A stretch of DNA of 64,000 bases from Pseudomonas fluorescens (GCF_000967965.1 NZ_LACC01000002.1:124001-188000); one strand, 5' to 3'; shown: positions 22,869 through 33,807, counted from the stretch's first letter. The notes: generated by a model from the letters alone, not told the origin. A program made the numbers and translations.

Positions 22869-25800
22869 GGCTGCTCTACCGCTTCCACGGACTCAGGCTT
22901 GCGCCCCCAGCGCCGACCGAGACGGTCGAAATACAGGTAAATCACAGGCGTAGTGAACAACGTCAGAATCTGACTCAGCAACAGGCCGCCGACCATCACC
23001 AGACCCAGCGGTTGGCGCAGTTCTGCGCCGGAACCGGTGGCCAGCATCAACGGCACGGCACCGAACAGCGCGGCCAGGGTGGTCATCAGGATTGGCCGGA
23101 AACGCAGCAAGGCGGCCTGATAGATCGCCGTTTGCGGGTCCATGCCCTGGTTGCGCTCGGCATCGAGGGCGAAGTCGATCATCATGATCGCGTTCTTCTT
23201 CACGATGCCGATCAGCAGAATGATGCCGATGATCGCGATCATGCCCAGGTCGTTGCCGCTGAGGATCAACGCCAGCAAGGCGCCCACCGCCGCCGAGGGC
23301 AGGGTCGAGAGAATGGTAATCGGGTGGATGTAGCTCTCGTAGAGCACGCCCAGCACGATGTACATGGTCACCACCGCCGCCAGGATCAGCAGCAAGGTGC
23401 TCGACAGCGAGGCCTGGAAAGCCTCCGCCGCGCCCTGGAACTGGGTCTGCACGCCAATCGGCATGCCTATGTCCTTCTGCACCTGCTCGATGATCTCGAC
23501 CGCATGCCCCAGCGCCACGCCGGGCGCCAGGTTGAAGGACATCATCACCGCCGGGAACTGGCCGATGTGGGTGATGGCCAGTTGCGCCTGGCGCTCTTCG
23601 ATGCGCGCCAGGCTGGACAGGCGCACCTGCCCGCCATCGGTGGTCTTGACGTGAATCTGCTCCAGCGCCTGCGGGCCGATCTTCTCGCCGGACTGCGATT
23701 GCAGCACCACGCGGTACTGACTGGCCTGGGTGTAGATCGTGGAAATCTGCCGCTGACCGAAGGCGTCGTACAGCGCATCGGTGATGTTCGACACCGATAC
23801 ACCAACCCGCGACGCCGCATCGCGGTCGATCACCAGGTAGACCTGCAAGCCCTTGTCCTGCAAATCGCTGGCGACGTCGGTCAATTCCGGCCGGTCGGCC
23901 AGGGCCTCCACCAAACGCCCGCTCCACAGGCTCAGCAACTCGGAGTCTGGCGATGACATGCTGAACTGGTACTGCGTGCGGCTGACCCGGTCTTCGATGG
24001 TCAGGTCCTGCACCGGCTGCATGAACAGGCGGATGCCGACCAGCTTGTCCAGCTCCGGTTGCAGGCGGGCAATCACTTGCGTGGCGCTCAGGTCGCGGTC
24101 GTGGTGTGACTTGAGGTTGATCAGCAACCGACCGCTGTTGAGGGTCGAGTTGTCGCCATCCACGCCAATGTAGGAGGACAGGCTCTCGACCGCCGGGTCG
24201 GCCAGGATCACCTTGGCCAGTTCCTGCTGGCGCTCGCTCATGGCGGCGAAGGAAATCGATTGCGGCGCTTCGGAAATGCCCTGGATGACGCCGGTGTCCT
24301 GCACCGGGAAGAAGCCCTTGGGCACCACCATGTACAGGAATACCGTCAGCGCCAACGTGCCAATGGCCACCATCAGGGTCAGCGGCTGGTGCTTGAGCAC
24401 CCACTGCAACTTGCGTCCGTAGGCAGCGATCATCCAGTCGATGAACGCACCGCTGGCACGGTAGAAACGGCCCTGCTCTGCTTCCTTGGGTTCACGCTTG
24501 AGCAACCGCGCGCACATCATCGGCGTCAGGGTCAGGGAAACCACCAGGGAAATCAGGATCGCCACTGCCAGGGTGATGGCGAACTCGCGGAACAAGCGCC
24601 CGACCACGTCCGCCATGAACAGCAGCGGGATCAGCACGGCGATCAGCGACAACGTCAGGGAGATCAGGGTGAAACCGATCTGTTTGGCGCCTTTGAGCGC
24701 GGCGTTCAGCGGGCTGTCGCCTTCTTCGATGAATCGGGAAATGTTCTCCAGCATGACGATCGCATCGTCCACCACGAAACCGGTGGCGATGGTCAGGGCC
24801 ATCAGGGTCAGGTTGTTGACCGAGAAGCCTGCCAGGTACATCACGCCGAACGTACCGATCAGCGACAGCGGCACGGCCACCGACGGAATGATCGTGGCAC
24901 TGGCGCGACGCAGGAACAGGAAGGTGACCATGACCACCAGGGCGATCGCGATCAGCAATTCATGCTGCACGTCCTTGACCGAGGCGCGGATGGTCTGGGT
25001 GCGGTCGGTCAGCACTATCACGTCGAGGCCGGCCGGCAGGTTGTCGGTGATGCTCGGCAGCAGGGCCTTGATCCGGTCCACTACCTCGATCACGTTGGCG
25101 CCGGGCTGACGCTGGATGTTCAGCAGCACGGCCTGGTTCTCGTTGGCCCACGCAGCCAGTCGCTCATTCTCGGCGCCGTCGACGATTTCCGCCACGTCCT
25201 TGAGTCGCAGCGGTGCGCCATTGGCGTAGGCCAGGATCAGGTTGGCGTAGTCCTTGGGCGACGTCAGTTGATCGTTTGCATCGAGCATCGAGACCCGGGT
25301 CGGGCCGTCGAAGTTGCCCTTGGGCTGGTTGACGTTGGACGCTCCGATCAGAGTGCGCACATCCGACAGGTTCAGGCCATTGGCGGCCAGGGCCTCGGGG
25401 TTGACCTTGATCCGCACGGCCTGACGCTGGCCGCCGGCAATGCTGACCATGCCGACGCCGCTGATCTGGGCGATTTTCTGCGCCATGCGCGTATCGACCA
25501 GATCGTTGAGCTTGGGCAGCAGCATGGTCTTGGAGGTGATGGCCAAGGTCAGCACCGGCGTATCGGCCGGGTTGACCTTGTTGTACACCGGCGGTGCCGG
25601 CAGGTCCTTGGGCAACAGGTTGGTCGCGGCGTTGATCGCCGCCTGCACTTGTTGCTCAGCCACGTCCATGTTGATGTCGAGGCTGAAACGCAGGGTCAGC
25701 ACCGACGCCCCGCCGGAACTGGTAGAGGCCATTTGCGTCAGGCCGGGCATTTGCCCGAATTGCCGCTCAAGCGGCGCGGTCACCGCGCTGGTCATGACAT

Positions 25801-25969
25801 CCGGGCTGGCGCCGGGGTACAGGGTCATGACGCGAATGGTCGGGTAATCGACCTGGGGCAATGCCGACACCGGCAGCAGCCGATAGGCGATGACGCCGGC
25901 CAGGATAATGGCCAGCATGCTCAGCGTGGTGGCTACCGGGCGAAGGATGAACAGCCGCGAGAGATTCAT
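22865..25969 (-). CDS. muxB: RND efflux permease MuxB/MdtB
   Basis: RND transporter of 1034 aa, paralogous to the following gene. It begins [45 protein letters not shown], has [16 protein letters not shown] in TM4 and a second-half [27 protein letters not shown]. Having two different RND genes in one operon is diagnostic of MdtBC/MuxBC heterotrimers (B2C in E. coli). The start overlaps the muxA stop by 4 bp. Confidence 0.95.
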   Translation of the reverse strand: MNLSRLFILRPVATTLSMLAIILAGVIAYRLLPVSALPQVDYPTIRVMTLYPGASPDVMTSAVTAPLERQFGQMPGLTQMASTSSGGASVLTLRFSLDINMDVAEQQVQAAINAATNLLPKDLPAPPVYNKVNPADTPVLTLAITSKTMLLPKLNDLVDTRMAQKIAQISGVGMVSIAGGQRQAVRIKVNPEALAANGLNLSDVRTLIGASNVNQPKGNFDGPTRVSMLDANDQLTSPKDYANLILAYANGAPLRLKDVAEIVDGAENERLAAWANENQAVLLNIQRQPGANVIEVVDRIKALLPSITDNLPAGLDVIVLTDRTQTIRASVKDVQHELLIAIALVVMVTFLFLRRASATIIPSVAVPLSLIGTFGVMYLAGFSVNNLTLMALTIATGFVVDDAIVMLENISRFIEEGDSPLNAALKGAKQIGFTLISLTLSLIAVLIPLLFMADVVGRLFREFAITLAVAILISLVVSLTLTPMMCARLLKREPKEAEQGRFYRASGAFIDWMIAAYGRKLQWVLKHQPLTLMVAIGTLALTVFLYMVVPKGFFPVQDTGVIQGISEAPQSISFAAMSERQQELAKVILADPAVESLSSYIGVDGDNSTLNSGRLLINLKSHHDRDLSATQVIARLQPELDKLVGIRLFMQPVQDLTIEDRVSRTQYQFSMSSPDSELLSLWSGRLVEALADRPELTDVASDLQDKGLQVYLVIDRDAASRVGVSVSNITDALYDAFGQRQISTIYTQASQYRVVLQSQSGEKIGPQALEQIHVKTTDGGQVRLSSLARIEERQAQLAITHIGQFPAVMMSFNLAPGVALGHAVEIIEQVQKDIGMPIGVQTQFQGAAEAFQASLSSTLLLILAAVVTMYIVLGVLYESYIHPITILSTLPSAAVGALLALILSGNDLGMIAIIGIILLIGIVKKNAIMMIDFALDAERNQGMDPQTAIYQAALLRFRPILMTTLAALFGAVPLMLATGSGAELRQPLGLVMVGGLLLSQILTLFTTPVIYLYFDRLGRRWGRKPESVEAVEQP

Positions 25970-27282
25970 GCGCCGCCCTTTTTCTCCTTGTCGGTGGTCG
26001 CAGGCTCAGCCGCATTGACCGCCGACTTGCCTTGCAGGTGTTCGGTTGGCGTGGTCGGCACGTCCTGGCTGTCATTGACCACCTCCACGTCGCTGCCTTC
26101 CTTCAGGCGGTCAGTGCCTTCCAGCACGACCCGGTCGCCCGCCGACAGGCCTTCTGTGATCACTGTGTTCACGCCGTCACTGGCGCCGACTTTCAACTGA
26201 CGGATCTTGACTTTCTTGTCACCGTCCATGGCATAGGCAAACGTGCCGTTGGTGCCGAACTGGATCGCGGCGGAAGGCGCCAGTACGACGTCTTTGAGGG
26301 TGTCGGCCAGCAGGCGCACATTGACGAACTGGTTGGGAAACAGTGACTGATCGCGGTTCTCGAAACGGGCCTTGAATTTCAGGGTGCCGGTGGTGACGTC
26401 GATCTGGTTGTCCAGGCTCTGCAATACGCCAGTGGCTTGCAGTTTGGTATCGCCACGATCCCAGGCTTCAGCCGGCAGTTTGGCCCCGCTGCGATAACGG
26501 GCCAGCACGGTGTCGAGGCTGTTTTCCGGGAGGGTGAAGGCCACGCTGATGGGCTGGGTCTGGGTGATGATCGCCAATGCGGTGGTGTCATTGGCCGCTA
26601 CCAGGTTGCCGACGTCCAGTTGACGCAGGCCGACGCGTCCGGTGATCGGTGCGCGGATCCGGGTGAATTCGAGGTTAAGTTTGGCGTCGTTGACCGCCGC
26701 CTGATTGGTCTTGACCGTGCCCTGGAATTGACCGACCAGCGCTTCGGCGGTGTCCAGGGTCTGCTTGGCAATACTGTCTTCACGGTACAGGCCGCGATAG
26801 CGCTCGACGTCGACCTGGGCGTTTTTCAGCTGCGCCTGATTCTGCAGCAAGGTGCCCTCGGCCTGAAGCAAGGCATTCTGGTAAGGGCGCGGGTCGATGT
26901 CGGCCAGCAGGTCGCCGGCCTTGACCATCTGCCCTTCTTCGAAATAGATCTTGACCAGCTCACCGCCGACGCGACTGCGCACATTGATGGTGTTCAGCGC
27001 CGTGACCGTGCCCAGCGCCTTGAAATACAGCGGGAAATCCCCCTTGACCGCGGGCGCCACTCGCACCGGTACCGGCCCGGACGCGCCACCGAATCCAGGG
27101 CGCATCCCGCCTGACCTGCCGGTATGCCCGGCGACGGCTTTCTGCCCCGCAGCCTCTTTGGGTGCAGCGCTGCCGGGCCAGAATTTCCAGCACAGGCCAG
27201 CGATGACCAACAGGACAAGCAGGCCGAACAGCCAGCGACGAGGACTACGGGAAGCGGAGGATTGCATTGAGTGATCAACCAT
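25966..27282 (-). CDS. muxA: Membrane-fusion protein MuxA/MdtA
   Basis: Periplasmic adaptor of 438 aa. A single N-terminal membrane anchor ([19 protein letters not shown]) is followed by lipoyl half-motifs ([32 protein letters not shown] and [23 protein letters not shown]), an alpha-hairpin rich in Gln/Ala between them and a beta-barrel. The C-terminal tail is charged and ends EKKGGA. I start at MVDHSMQSS (27282); an ATG at 27267 and a GTG at 27324 also fit the frame, and none has a strong Shine-Dalgarno. First gene of muxABC-opmB. Confidence 0.92.
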   Translation of the reverse strand: MVDHSMQSSASRSPRRWLFGLLVLLVIAGLCWKFWPGSAAPKEAAGQKAVAGHTGRSGGMRPGFGGASGPVPVRVAPAVKGDFPLYFKALGTVTALNTINVRSRVGGELVKIYFEEGQMVKAGDLLADIDPRPYQNALLQAEGTLLQNQAQLKNAQVDVERYRGLYREDSIAKQTLDTAEALVGQFQGTVKTNQAAVNDAKLNLEFTRIRAPITGRVGLRQLDVGNLVAANDTTALAIITQTQPISVAFTLPENSLDTVLARYRSGAKLPAEAWDRGDTKLQATGVLQSLDNQIDVTTGTLKFKARFENRDQSLFPNQFVNVRLLADTLKDVVLAPSAAIQFGTNGTFAYAMDGDKKVKIRQLKVGASDGVNTVITEGLSAGDRVVLEGTDRLKEGSDVEVVNDSQDVPTTPTEHLQGKSAVNAAEPATTDKEKKGGA

Positions 27283-27410
27283 TGGGCGCGTGGGCTTTTT
27301 TACATGAGGCTGAACGATAAGCACTGGCGGGTTTTAAGCAAAGCGCCTTTACCGGCAATTTACCTTTGGCTTACGTAGCAGGAGTTTTGTGTAAGACACT
27401 GAAGCACAAA

Positions 27411-27440
27411 TGAAAACGGCCTGGACAGAGCCAGGCCGTT
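27411..27440 (-). terminator. Rho-independent terminator of tpx
   Basis: Perfect 10-bp stem (27415-27424 with 27431-27440, AACGGCCTGG) and a 6-nt loop, followed on the minus strand by a T-rich stretch (TTTTCATTTG). It sits 22 bp beyond the tpx stop. Confidence 0.85.
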
Positions 27441-27461
27441 AACAATTGTAATGGAGCTAAC

Positions 27462-27962
27462 TTACTTGAGAACGGCCAGTGCCGCTTCATAGTTCGGCTC
27501 GTCAGCGATTTCGCCAACCAGCTCGCTGTGCAGCACGTTGTCGTTTTCGTCCAGAACCACCACGGCACGGGCGGTCAGGCCTTTGAGCGGGCCGTCGGCA
27601 ATGGCAACGCCGTAGTTCTGGATGAACTCGGCGCCACGCAGGGTCGACAGGTTCTGTACGTTTTCCAGACCTTCGGCGCCGCAGAAACGGGCTTGGGCGA
27701 ATGGCAGGTCAGCGGAGATGCACAGCACAACGGTGTTGGCCACGTCGCTGGCCTGGGCGTTGAACTTGCGCACCGAGGTGGCGCAGGTCGGGGTATCAAC
27801 GCTTGGGAAGATGTTCAGCACTTTGCGCTTGCCGGCAAAGTCTTTCAGGGTGACGTCGGACAGATTGCCGGCAACCAGGGAAAAGGCTGGCGCCTTGGAA
27901 CCGGCTTGTGGCAGTTGGCCGTTGACTTGAACCGGGTTGCCTTTAAGGGTGACTTGAGCCAT
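27462..27962 (-). CDS. tpx: Thiol peroxidase Tpx
   Basis: Atypical 2-Cys peroxiredoxin of 166 aa that reduces lipid hydroperoxides and H2O2 using thioredoxin. The peroxidatic Cys lies in [14 protein letters not shown] (about residue 60) and the resolving Cys in [12 protein letters not shown] (about residue 94), the Tpx spacing. The start is ATG at 27960-27962 (complement) with AAGGAC seven bases upstream. Single gene with its own terminator. Confidence 0.96.
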   Translation of the reverse strand: MAQVTLKGNPVQVNGQLPQAGSKAPAFSLVAGNLSDVTLKDFAGKRKVLNIFPSVDTPTCATSVRKFNAQASDVANTVVLCISADLPFAQARFCGAEGLENVQNLSTLRGAEFIQNYGVAIADGPLKGLTARAVVVLDENDNVLHSELVGEIADEPNYEAALAVLK

Positions 27963-28372
27963 GAACGGAGTCCTTCTGAACGTTGTGGTGGAGAATTTTG
28001 ACGAGGCCGAAGTTAACCATGAAATTGTCCTACGACCTATGGCCAAACATAAATTGTCATGTAACAGGGCACAAAACTGGATACAACCTACAAATTTGTG
28101 GGAGCGAGCCTGCTCGCGAAAGCGAAATATCATTCAACATCGCTAGTGTCTGATCTGACGCCATCGCGAGCAGGCTCGCTCCTACAGGGTTCGTGTGTGA
28201 GCCGAACAAGTCGGCAAAAGTACAGAGTACGCCCTCACCCGCCGCTAACCGATGTTCATGACGAAAGGCACGCGACACGTCATCGACGAAAACTTTTGTT
28301 AACACTCTGTCGAATTGCTCCACCGTCGTTCGACTATAAATCGAGCCACTCAACTGCAACGGAGACGAGACC
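27963..28372. other. 410-bp divergent intergenic region
   Basis: Lies between divergent tpx and the YciI-like gene. It holds a REP pair (28097-28186, listed separately). A TATAAA at 28335-28340 lies about 30 bp before the YciI start and could be a -10 box, but I found no good -35 partner. No gene is seen. Confidence 0.4.
28097..28186. repeat. REP pair
   Basis: Inverted REP copies at 28097-28122 and 28164-28186 (GCGAGCAGGCTCGCTCC type) separated by about 41 bp. Confidence 0.85.
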
Positions 28373-28798
28373 ATGCGATTCATGATCATCATCAAGGCCA
28401 GCCAGGATTCCGAAGCCGGCGTCATGCCCAGCCAGGAACTGTTGACGGCCATGGGCAACTACAACGAAGAACTGGTCAAGGCCGGTATCATGCTCGCGGG
28501 CGAAGGCTTGCACCCGAGCAGCAAAGGCGCACGGGTAAAGTTTTCCGGTGACAGACACACGGTGATCGACGGCCCCTTCATCGAAACCAAGGAGCTGATC
28601 GCCGGTTTCTGGTTGTGGAAAGTGAAGTCCAAGGAAGAAGCCATCGAATGGGTCAAACGCTGCCCCAACCCGATGCCGGGCACCGAGGCCGAGATCGAGA
28701 TTCGTCAGGTGTTTGAAGCCGAAGATTTTGGTGCCGAGTTCACGCCGGAACTGCGCGAGCAGGAAGAGCGGGTTTGGGAGCAAGCGAAGAAGAACTGA
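28373..28798 (+). CDS. YciI-like (YCII/DGPF domain) protein
   Basis: A 141-aa cytoplasmic protein. It opens MRFMIIIKASQDSEAG and holds the DGPFIETKELIAGFWLWKVKSKEEAIEWVKRCP signature of the DGPF/YCII family, a ferredoxin-like fold with a conserved His-Asp pair whose biochemical role is mostly unknown. A GGAGACGAG Shine-Dalgarno precedes the start. In many genomes this family is encoded next to an ECF sigma factor; none is nearby here. Confidence 0.9.
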   Translation: MRFMIIIKASQDSEAGVMPSQELLTAMGNYNEELVKAGIMLAGEGLHPSSKGARVKFSGDRHTVIDGPFIETKELIAGFWLWKVKSKEEAIEWVKRCPNPMPGTEAEIEIRQVFEAEDFGAEFTPELREQEERVWEQAKKN

Positions 28799-29163
28799 GG
28801 TTGACTGAACCGGCTATCGCTTCAGTTTCCTGTGGGAGCAAGCCTGCTCGCGAAGTGGTCGTCACATTCAACACCAATATTGACTGACAGACCGCCTTCG
28901 CGAGCAGGCTCGCTCCTACATTGGCTAGATAGCCACTTAACTTGTTCGGGCAAGCCCTTGATCCGTATTAACTTTCTAGTACACGAAATTAACGAGAAAC
29001 CGCACACAAAACCAAAGAATTAATCCATTCAACTGGATAACCCGTGGTTAACTGCTAACTTAATCCGACGAGTCCTACAGGCTTGATCGGAAAGGGATTA
29101 CGCAGTTATGGCTGAACATAAGGGGCCGTAGGCCCAGTCAGCCACCAGGGAACCGGGGGATTA
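28799..29163. other. 365-bp intergenic region before the 12-gene cluster
   Basis: Contains a REP pair (28831-28920). After it comes an AT-rich stretch (28960-29070) that probably carries the promoter of the downstream cluster, then a leader with a short GGGCC-GTA-GGCCC hairpin around 29123-29133. No gene seen. Confidence 0.4.
28831..28920. repeat. REP pair
   Basis: Inverted REP copies at 28831-28855 and 28896-28920 (GCGAGCAGGCTCGCTCC type), about 40 bp apart. Confidence 0.85.
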
Positions 29164-29955
29164 ATGTCTAAGAATTTGGGGAAGTACGCCTTTGTATGGG
29201 TGACTTCACTCGCGCCTGCTTTTTGTGCTCTCGCGGATAACGCCGAGACCGCCAACAAAAGCAACAACCCGCTGAACCTGGCACCAGGTGTCAACCTGCA
29301 GGATTACTACACCCCCAAGCTGTTCGATACCAACGCTCACACCAACGATGCGCTGCTGCGCGGCGCCCTTCCGATGGCAGCCAATGACGTCATAGGTGTC
29401 CCGCAGTTGCTGCGCGTCACGCTCCCCGTCAGCACCCGTCCCGATCCGCACAACGGCTACAGCACCGGCATCGGCGACCTGAATGTGTTCGATATTTTCC
29501 TGCTCAAGACCGAAGGCGTGCAGTTGGGCGTCGGCCCGCAAATCACTGCGCCGACCGCCGGGCAGGATGAGTTGGGAACCGGCAAATGGCAGGCTGGACT
29601 GTCCGCCATCGCCATCGACTCCTCGCCACGCGGACTGCTCGGCGCACTGGTGCAGTATCAGAGTTCATTCGCCGGTGATCACGACCGTCCTCACGTGGAA
29701 TCCGCCACCTTCCAGCCGTTCATCATCCACAACCTGGAAAAAGGCTGGTACCTGCGTTCCACAGGCACCTGGACGTTCGACCTGAAGAACAACACCCATT
29801 ACATCCCACTCGGTTTGGGTGGCGGCAAAGCCTGGAAATCCGGGTCCAATATCCTCAACGCCTTTATCGAGCCGCAGTGGACCGTCGACCGCAAAGGCGA
29901 CGGCTTGCCACAGTTCACGCTGTACGCCGGGATCAACGTCACCTTCGGTAAATAA
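29164..29955 (+). CDS. Predicted outer-membrane beta-barrel protein (MetA-degradation/transporter-like)
   Basis: A 263-aa exported protein of unknown function. An N-terminal signal peptide (KYAFVWVTSLAPAFCALA) is followed by many short amphipathic beta strands (VPQLLRVTLPVS, GIGDLNVFDIFLLKTEGVQLGVGPQITAPTAG, GLLGALVQYQSSF, WYLRSTGTWTFDL) and a C-terminal FTLYAGINVTFGK. This resembles the Phenol_MetA_deg/SphA-like barrels, so a channel for a hydrophobic or aromatic compound is plausible. GGGGGATTA precedes the ATG. First gene of a tight 12-gene series. Confidence 0.6.
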   Translation: MSKNLGKYAFVWVTSLAPAFCALADNAETANKSNNPLNLAPGVNLQDYYTPKLFDTNAHTNDALLRGALPMAANDVIGVPQLLRVTLPVSTRPDPHNGYSTGIGDLNVFDIFLLKTEGVQLGVGPQITAPTAGQDELGTGKWQAGLSAIAIDSSPRGLLGALVQYQSSFAGDHDRPHVESATFQPFIIHNLEKGWYLRSTGTWTFDLKNNTHYIPLGLGGGKAWKSGSNILNAFIEPQWTVDRKGDGLPQFTLYAGINVTFGK

Positions 29956-29965
29956 GGACTTATAT

Positions 29966-31417
29966 ATGCACGGTGCAATTCGCACAGCCGGTTTCAGCCT
30001 GATGGCCCTGTTCGCCAGTTGCGGCGTGGGCGCCCAGGAACTTGATACCCGCATCGGCAAAATTGCCATGGACGGCGAACTGCCGGCCCATGAGTCGATT
30101 GCCAGGCTTTATGCCGAACTGGACTTCCAGCAGGCCACACAGAGTTATCTGTGGGCCTTGCCACTGGTGTCCTATGCGCAATGGCAGGAAGAGTTTCGCG
30201 ACAAACTGGGCGCCCACAGCGGCGACCTGATGGTGCTCAACAGTTACGAAGACAAGCTTGGGGTGATCACGGCCAACGCCACCACGCCGTACATCCTCGG
30301 GTTTGTCGATCTCAACGAAACCGGGCCGCTGGTGATTGAACTACCACCTGGCCCGACTGCCGGTGGCGTAGGCGATTTCTGGCAGCGGGCGATCATCGAC
30401 ATGGGCCAGACCGGTCCGGACAAAGGCAAGGGCGGCAAGTACCTGGTATTGCCACCGGGTGCCGAGCTGCCGGCGGATGCCCATAAATACTACCTGGCCA
30501 AATCCGAAACCATGAACGTGCTGGTGGGCTTTCGCGTGCTGGACCCAGACCCGGCCAAGGGCAAGGCGCTGGTCGAGCAGTTCAAGATGTACCCGTATGC
30601 GAAGCGAGCGGAACCTGCCAAAACCAGACTGCTGTCTCCCGGTGGTAAAGCCTGGTCCGGTACCCAGCCTCGTGGCCTGGCGTACTGGGAGCGTTTGCAC
30701 CAGATCATCCAGAAAGAACCGGTCAATGAACGCGACCGTTTCTACATGGCCATGCTGGCCAGCCTGGGCATCGAGAAGGACAAGCCGTTCAACCCCAACG
30801 ACAAGCAACGCGCGGCCCTGGAACAGGGTGCGCAGGTCGGTGAACTGATCGCCAAGGCCAACACCTTCGCCAAGCGTTTCCCCAATGCCCGATTCTGGCC
30901 GGACCGGCAATGGGACAGCGTGCTGAACATCGCCGATCCGTCCCAGCGCGTGGCCTATTACGACCAGTTGTGGGAACGCAGCGCCTGGTTCTACGAGGCG
31001 GTGACCAACACCAAAGGCATGGTCTCGAAAACCCCGGGGCTGGGCCAGACCTACCTCGGCGCCTACACCGACAACAAGGGCAACTGGCTCGACGGCGGCA
31101 AAAGCTATCGCCTGCACGTCGGCGCCAACCCGCCTGCCAGGCAGTTCTGGTCGATGACCGTATACGACATCGACAGCCGCTGCCTGATCGATAACCCGCA
31201 GCGCAAGGCCGACCTGTCATCCCGTCAGGACTTGAAGAAAAACGCCGACGGCTCGGTGGACCTGTACTTCGGCCCGACCGCGCCAAAAGGTTTCGAAGAC
31301 AACTGGGTGCAAACCCTGCCGGGCAAACACTGGTTCAGCTATTTCCGCCTGTATGCGCCGACAGAAGCCTATTTCGACAAGAGCTGGAAACTCGACGACA
31401 TCACGGCTGTGCAATGA
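29966..31417 (+). CDS. Exported DUF1254/DUF1214 protein (copy 1)
   Basis: A 483-aa protein with signal peptide (GFSLMALFASCGVGAQE). The N-terminal DUF1254 region (YLWALPLVSYAQWQEEF, ANATTPYILGFVDLNETGPLVIELPPGPTAGGVGDFWQRA) is followed by a DUF1214 region near the C terminus (GANPPARQFWSMTVYDIDSRCLIDNPQRKADLSSRQDL, NWVQTLPGKHWFSYFRLY). The family has no firmly assigned activity. ATG 29966 follows AAGGAC and lies 10 bp after the barrel gene. The next gene encodes a second protein of the same architecture. Periplasmic. Confidence 0.85.
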   Translation: MHGAIRTAGFSLMALFASCGVGAQELDTRIGKIAMDGELPAHESIARLYAELDFQQATQSYLWALPLVSYAQWQEEFRDKLGAHSGDLMVLNSYEDKLGVITANATTPYILGFVDLNETGPLVIELPPGPTAGGVGDFWQRAIIDMGQTGPDKGKGGKYLVLPPGAELPADAHKYYLAKSETMNVLVGFRVLDPDPAKGKALVEQFKMYPYAKRAEPAKTRLLSPGGKAWSGTQPRGLAYWERLHQIIQKEPVNERDRFYMAMLASLGIEKDKPFNPNDKQRAALEQGAQVGELIAKANTFAKRFPNARFWPDRQWDSVLNIADPSQRVAYYDQLWERSAWFYEAVTNTKGMVSKTPGLGQTYLGAYTDNKGNWLDGGKSYRLHVGANPPARQFWSMTVYDIDSRCLIDNPQRKADLSSRQDLKKNADGSVDLYFGPTAPKGFEDNWVQTLPGKHWFSYFRLYAPTEAYFDKSWKLDDITAVQ

Positions 31418-31443
31418 CGCCGGAAGTTCAATAAGGGATGTAT

Positions 31444-32844
31444 ATGAATCACCGCATTTTGTTCACCGGCCTTGCACTGACCCTCAGCACCAGCGCCTGG
31501 GCCGACTTCACCGCCACCCCGGAGGAAGCCCGGGCCATCGCCAGGGAAGCCTACCTGTACGGCTTTCCGGTAGTAGAGATGTACAAGACGCTCTATACCC
31601 AGGCCGTGGACAAGAAGAGCCCGAACTTCAAGGCTCCGTTCAACCAGATCGGCAACACCGCCAAGGCCTTCACCGCCAGGGACACTGCGTTTGTCACGCC
31701 GAACGCCGACACGCCCTACTCCTTCGTCTGGATGGATTTGCGCGCCGAGCCACTGGTACTGACCCTGCCGCCCATCGAAGAGCATCGTTACTACTCGGTG
31801 CAACTGATCGATGCCTATACGCAGAACTTTGCCTACCTGGGCACCCGCAGCACCGGCAACAACGGCGGGCATTTCATGATCGCCGGGCCCAACTGGCAGG
31901 GCCAGCAACCGCTGAACATCGACCGCTTGCTGCGCAGTGAAAGCAACATCGCCTACGCGCTGTATCGCACACAACTGTTCGATGAGAAAGATCTGGCCAA
32001 GGTCAAGCAGATCCAGAAGGGCTACAAGGTTGAACCCCTGAGTCATTACGACAAACATAAGGCGCCGACGGCCGCACCGAAGATCGACTGGCCAAAACCC
32101 ACGCCGACCATGAGCGAAACCCCGGACCTGTTCCGCTACCTGAATTTCATGCTGGCGTTCGCCCCGGCCCAGGACGTGGAAAAGGAACTGTTGGCACGCT
32201 TCGCCAAGATCGGTATCGAGGCAGGCAAGCCTTTCAACGTGAATACACTCAGCGCCGAGCAGCGCAAGGCGCTTGAAGACGGCATCAGCGACGCCAAGGC
32301 CGGGTTTGCCGAGTTCAAGAAAACCAAAGTCGATACCCACGAGGTCACCAGCGGTGATTTCTTCGGCACCCGCGATCACCTCAAGGGCAACTACCTGTAC
32401 CGCTATGCCGGCGCCAACATGGGGATCTTCGGCAATTCCGCCGAAGAGGCGAACTACATCGGTTATTTCGTCGACAAGGACGGCAAACCGGTCGATGCCT
32501 CGAAAAATGACTACACCCTGCATTTCGACAAGGGTGCCCTGCCCCCGGCCGATGCGTTCTGGTCCCTGACCATGTACGACGGCAAGAACAAACTGCTGGT
32601 AGCCAACCCGCTCAATCGCTACCTGATCAACTCGCGCATGCTGCCTGACCTCAAGCTCGATGCCGATGGCGGCCTGACGCTGTACGTGCAGCACAAGGCG
32701 CCAGCCAAAGACCTGCAAAGCAATTGGCTGCCGGCACCGAACGGACCCTTCTACGGGATATTGCGCCTGTATTTGCCAAAACCGGAAGTCAGCAACGGCG
32801 AATGGAAAATGCCGCTGTTGAACCCCGTCAATCAAAAACAATAA
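31444..32844 (+). CDS. Exported DUF1254/DUF1214 protein (copy 2)
   Basis: A 466-aa protein with signal peptide (ILFTGLALTLSTSAWA). DUF1254 spans about residues 45-180 (AYLYGFPVVEMYKTLY, TPNADTPYSFVWMDLRAEPLVLTLPPIEEHRYYSVQLIDAYTQNF) and DUF1214 lies near the end (FWSLTMYDGKNKLLVANPLNRYLINSRMLPDL, NWLPAPNGPFYGILRLYLP). It is clearly diverged from copy 1, so not a recent duplication. ATG 31444 is chosen over 31438 because AAGGG at 31433-31437 is then well spaced. 26 bp after copy 1. Confidence 0.87.
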   Translation: MNHRILFTGLALTLSTSAWADFTATPEEARAIAREAYLYGFPVVEMYKTLYTQAVDKKSPNFKAPFNQIGNTAKAFTARDTAFVTPNADTPYSFVWMDLRAEPLVLTLPPIEEHRYYSVQLIDAYTQNFAYLGTRSTGNNGGHFMIAGPNWQGQQPLNIDRLLRSESNIAYALYRTQLFDEKDLAKVKQIQKGYKVEPLSHYDKHKAPTAAPKIDWPKPTPTMSETPDLFRYLNFMLAFAPAQDVEKELLARFAKIGIEAGKPFNVNTLSAEQRKALEDGISDAKAGFAEFKKTKVDTHEVTSGDFFGTRDHLKGNYLYRYAGANMGIFGNSAEEANYIGYFVDKDGKPVDASKNDYTLHFDKGALPPADAFWSLTMYDGKNKLLVANPLNRYLINSRMLPDLKLDADGGLTLYVQHKAPAKDLQSNWLPAPNGPFYGILRLYLPKPEVSNGEWKMPLLNPVNQKQ

Positions 32845-32856
32845 GTGGAGTCAGTC

Positions 32857-33807
32857 ATGATCAGGCCTTTCGTAGTGCGCCCCCTGTTATTGGCGCTGTG
32901 CATGGTCAGCGGCAGCCCGTTGGTACTGGCGGCTGAAGGTGGTGTCGGACGGCCGATTACCGGCCAGCAAGTGTTCTCCAATGCCGGGGTCGTGCCGCCG
33001 GAGCCCGGCTGGGTCATGTCCCTGACCAGCATCTGGTACGACGGCGATCTCAAGGGCAACGCCCAAATTCCGTTGGTGGGTGCCGCCAGTACCGCGCTGG
33101 ACATGAAGGTTTCTTACACCATGGCCAACTTCACCCATGTCTGGGACACCGGCAAGGGTCGCTGGAACTATGCATCGGCCGTCGGCGTTCCGGTGCAGTA
33201 CACCGACATCTCGGCCAACATCACCGGGCCCCGCGGCCGAACGCTGGGCTCCTCGGACACCGGCACCCAGTTCGCCGACATGCTGGTGACGCCGATTGCC
33301 GCCGGCTATCACTTCGACGAACTCAACCACATTGCGTTCTCGCTGCCGATCTACGTGCCCACCGGCGCCTACAACGACGATCGCCTGGCCAACCCCGGGC
33401 AGAACAACTACACCTTCATGCCGACCGTGGCCTTCACTCATCTGGACGGCAAGGGCGGCGAATTCACGCTGTCGAGCGGCCTGGAGTTCTACACCGAGAA
33501 CGACGCCACCGATTATCGCAACGGCAACATCTACACCCTCGATGCGTTGTGGACCCACGGCTTTGGCAACGGTTGGAACGCCGGTATCGCCGCCGGTTAC
33601 ATCCAGCAGATCACCGATGACTCGGGGTCCGGCGCCGACAGCGGCTTCCGCGGACGTTCCGTGGGTGCCGGCCCGACAGTGGGCTGGACCGGCAAGTTCG
33701 CCGACGCCCAGGCCAACTTCAATGCGCGCTGGGTGCCGGAGTTCGACACCAAGAACCGCCCTGAAGGTAATGGCATCAGCGTCAACATGACCCTGGCGTT
33801 TTTCTAG
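32857..33807 (+). CDS. SphA-family outer-membrane transporter-like barrel
   Basis: A 316-aa protein with signal peptide (LLALCMVSGSPLVLAAE). The body matches the 'meta-pathway of phenol degradation' barrel family: GWVMSLTSIWYDGDLKGN, GVPVQYTDISANI, HIAFSLPIYVPTGAYNDDRLANPGQNNYTFMPTVAFTHLDGKGGEFTLSSGLEFYTENDATDYRNGNIYTLDALW, and a C-terminal ISVNMTLAFF. It probably allows uptake or export of a hydrophobic compound through the outer membrane. Start ATG 32857 with GGAG at 32847-32850; it starts 12 bp after the previous gene. Confidence 0.82.
   Translation: MIRPFVVRPLLLALCMVSGSPLVLAAEGGVGRPITGQQVFSNAGVVPPEPGWVMSLTSIWYDGDLKGNAQIPLVGAASTALDMKVSYTMANFTHVWDTGKGRWNYASAVGVPVQYTDISANITGPRGRTLGSSDTGTQFADMLVTPIAAGYHFDELNHIAFSLPIYVPTGAYNDDRLANPGQNNYTFMPTVAFTHLDGKGGEFTLSSGLEFYTENDATDYRNGNIYTLDALWTHGFGNGWNAGIAAGYIQQITDDSGSGADSGFRGRSVGAGPTVGWTGKFADAQANFNARWVPEFDTKNRPEGNGISVNMTLAFF

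Noticed and set aside
21291..22940. 549-codon open frame antisense to muxC
   Set aside because: Shadow of a canonical RND gene; Arg/His/Gln-rich, no recognisable fold.
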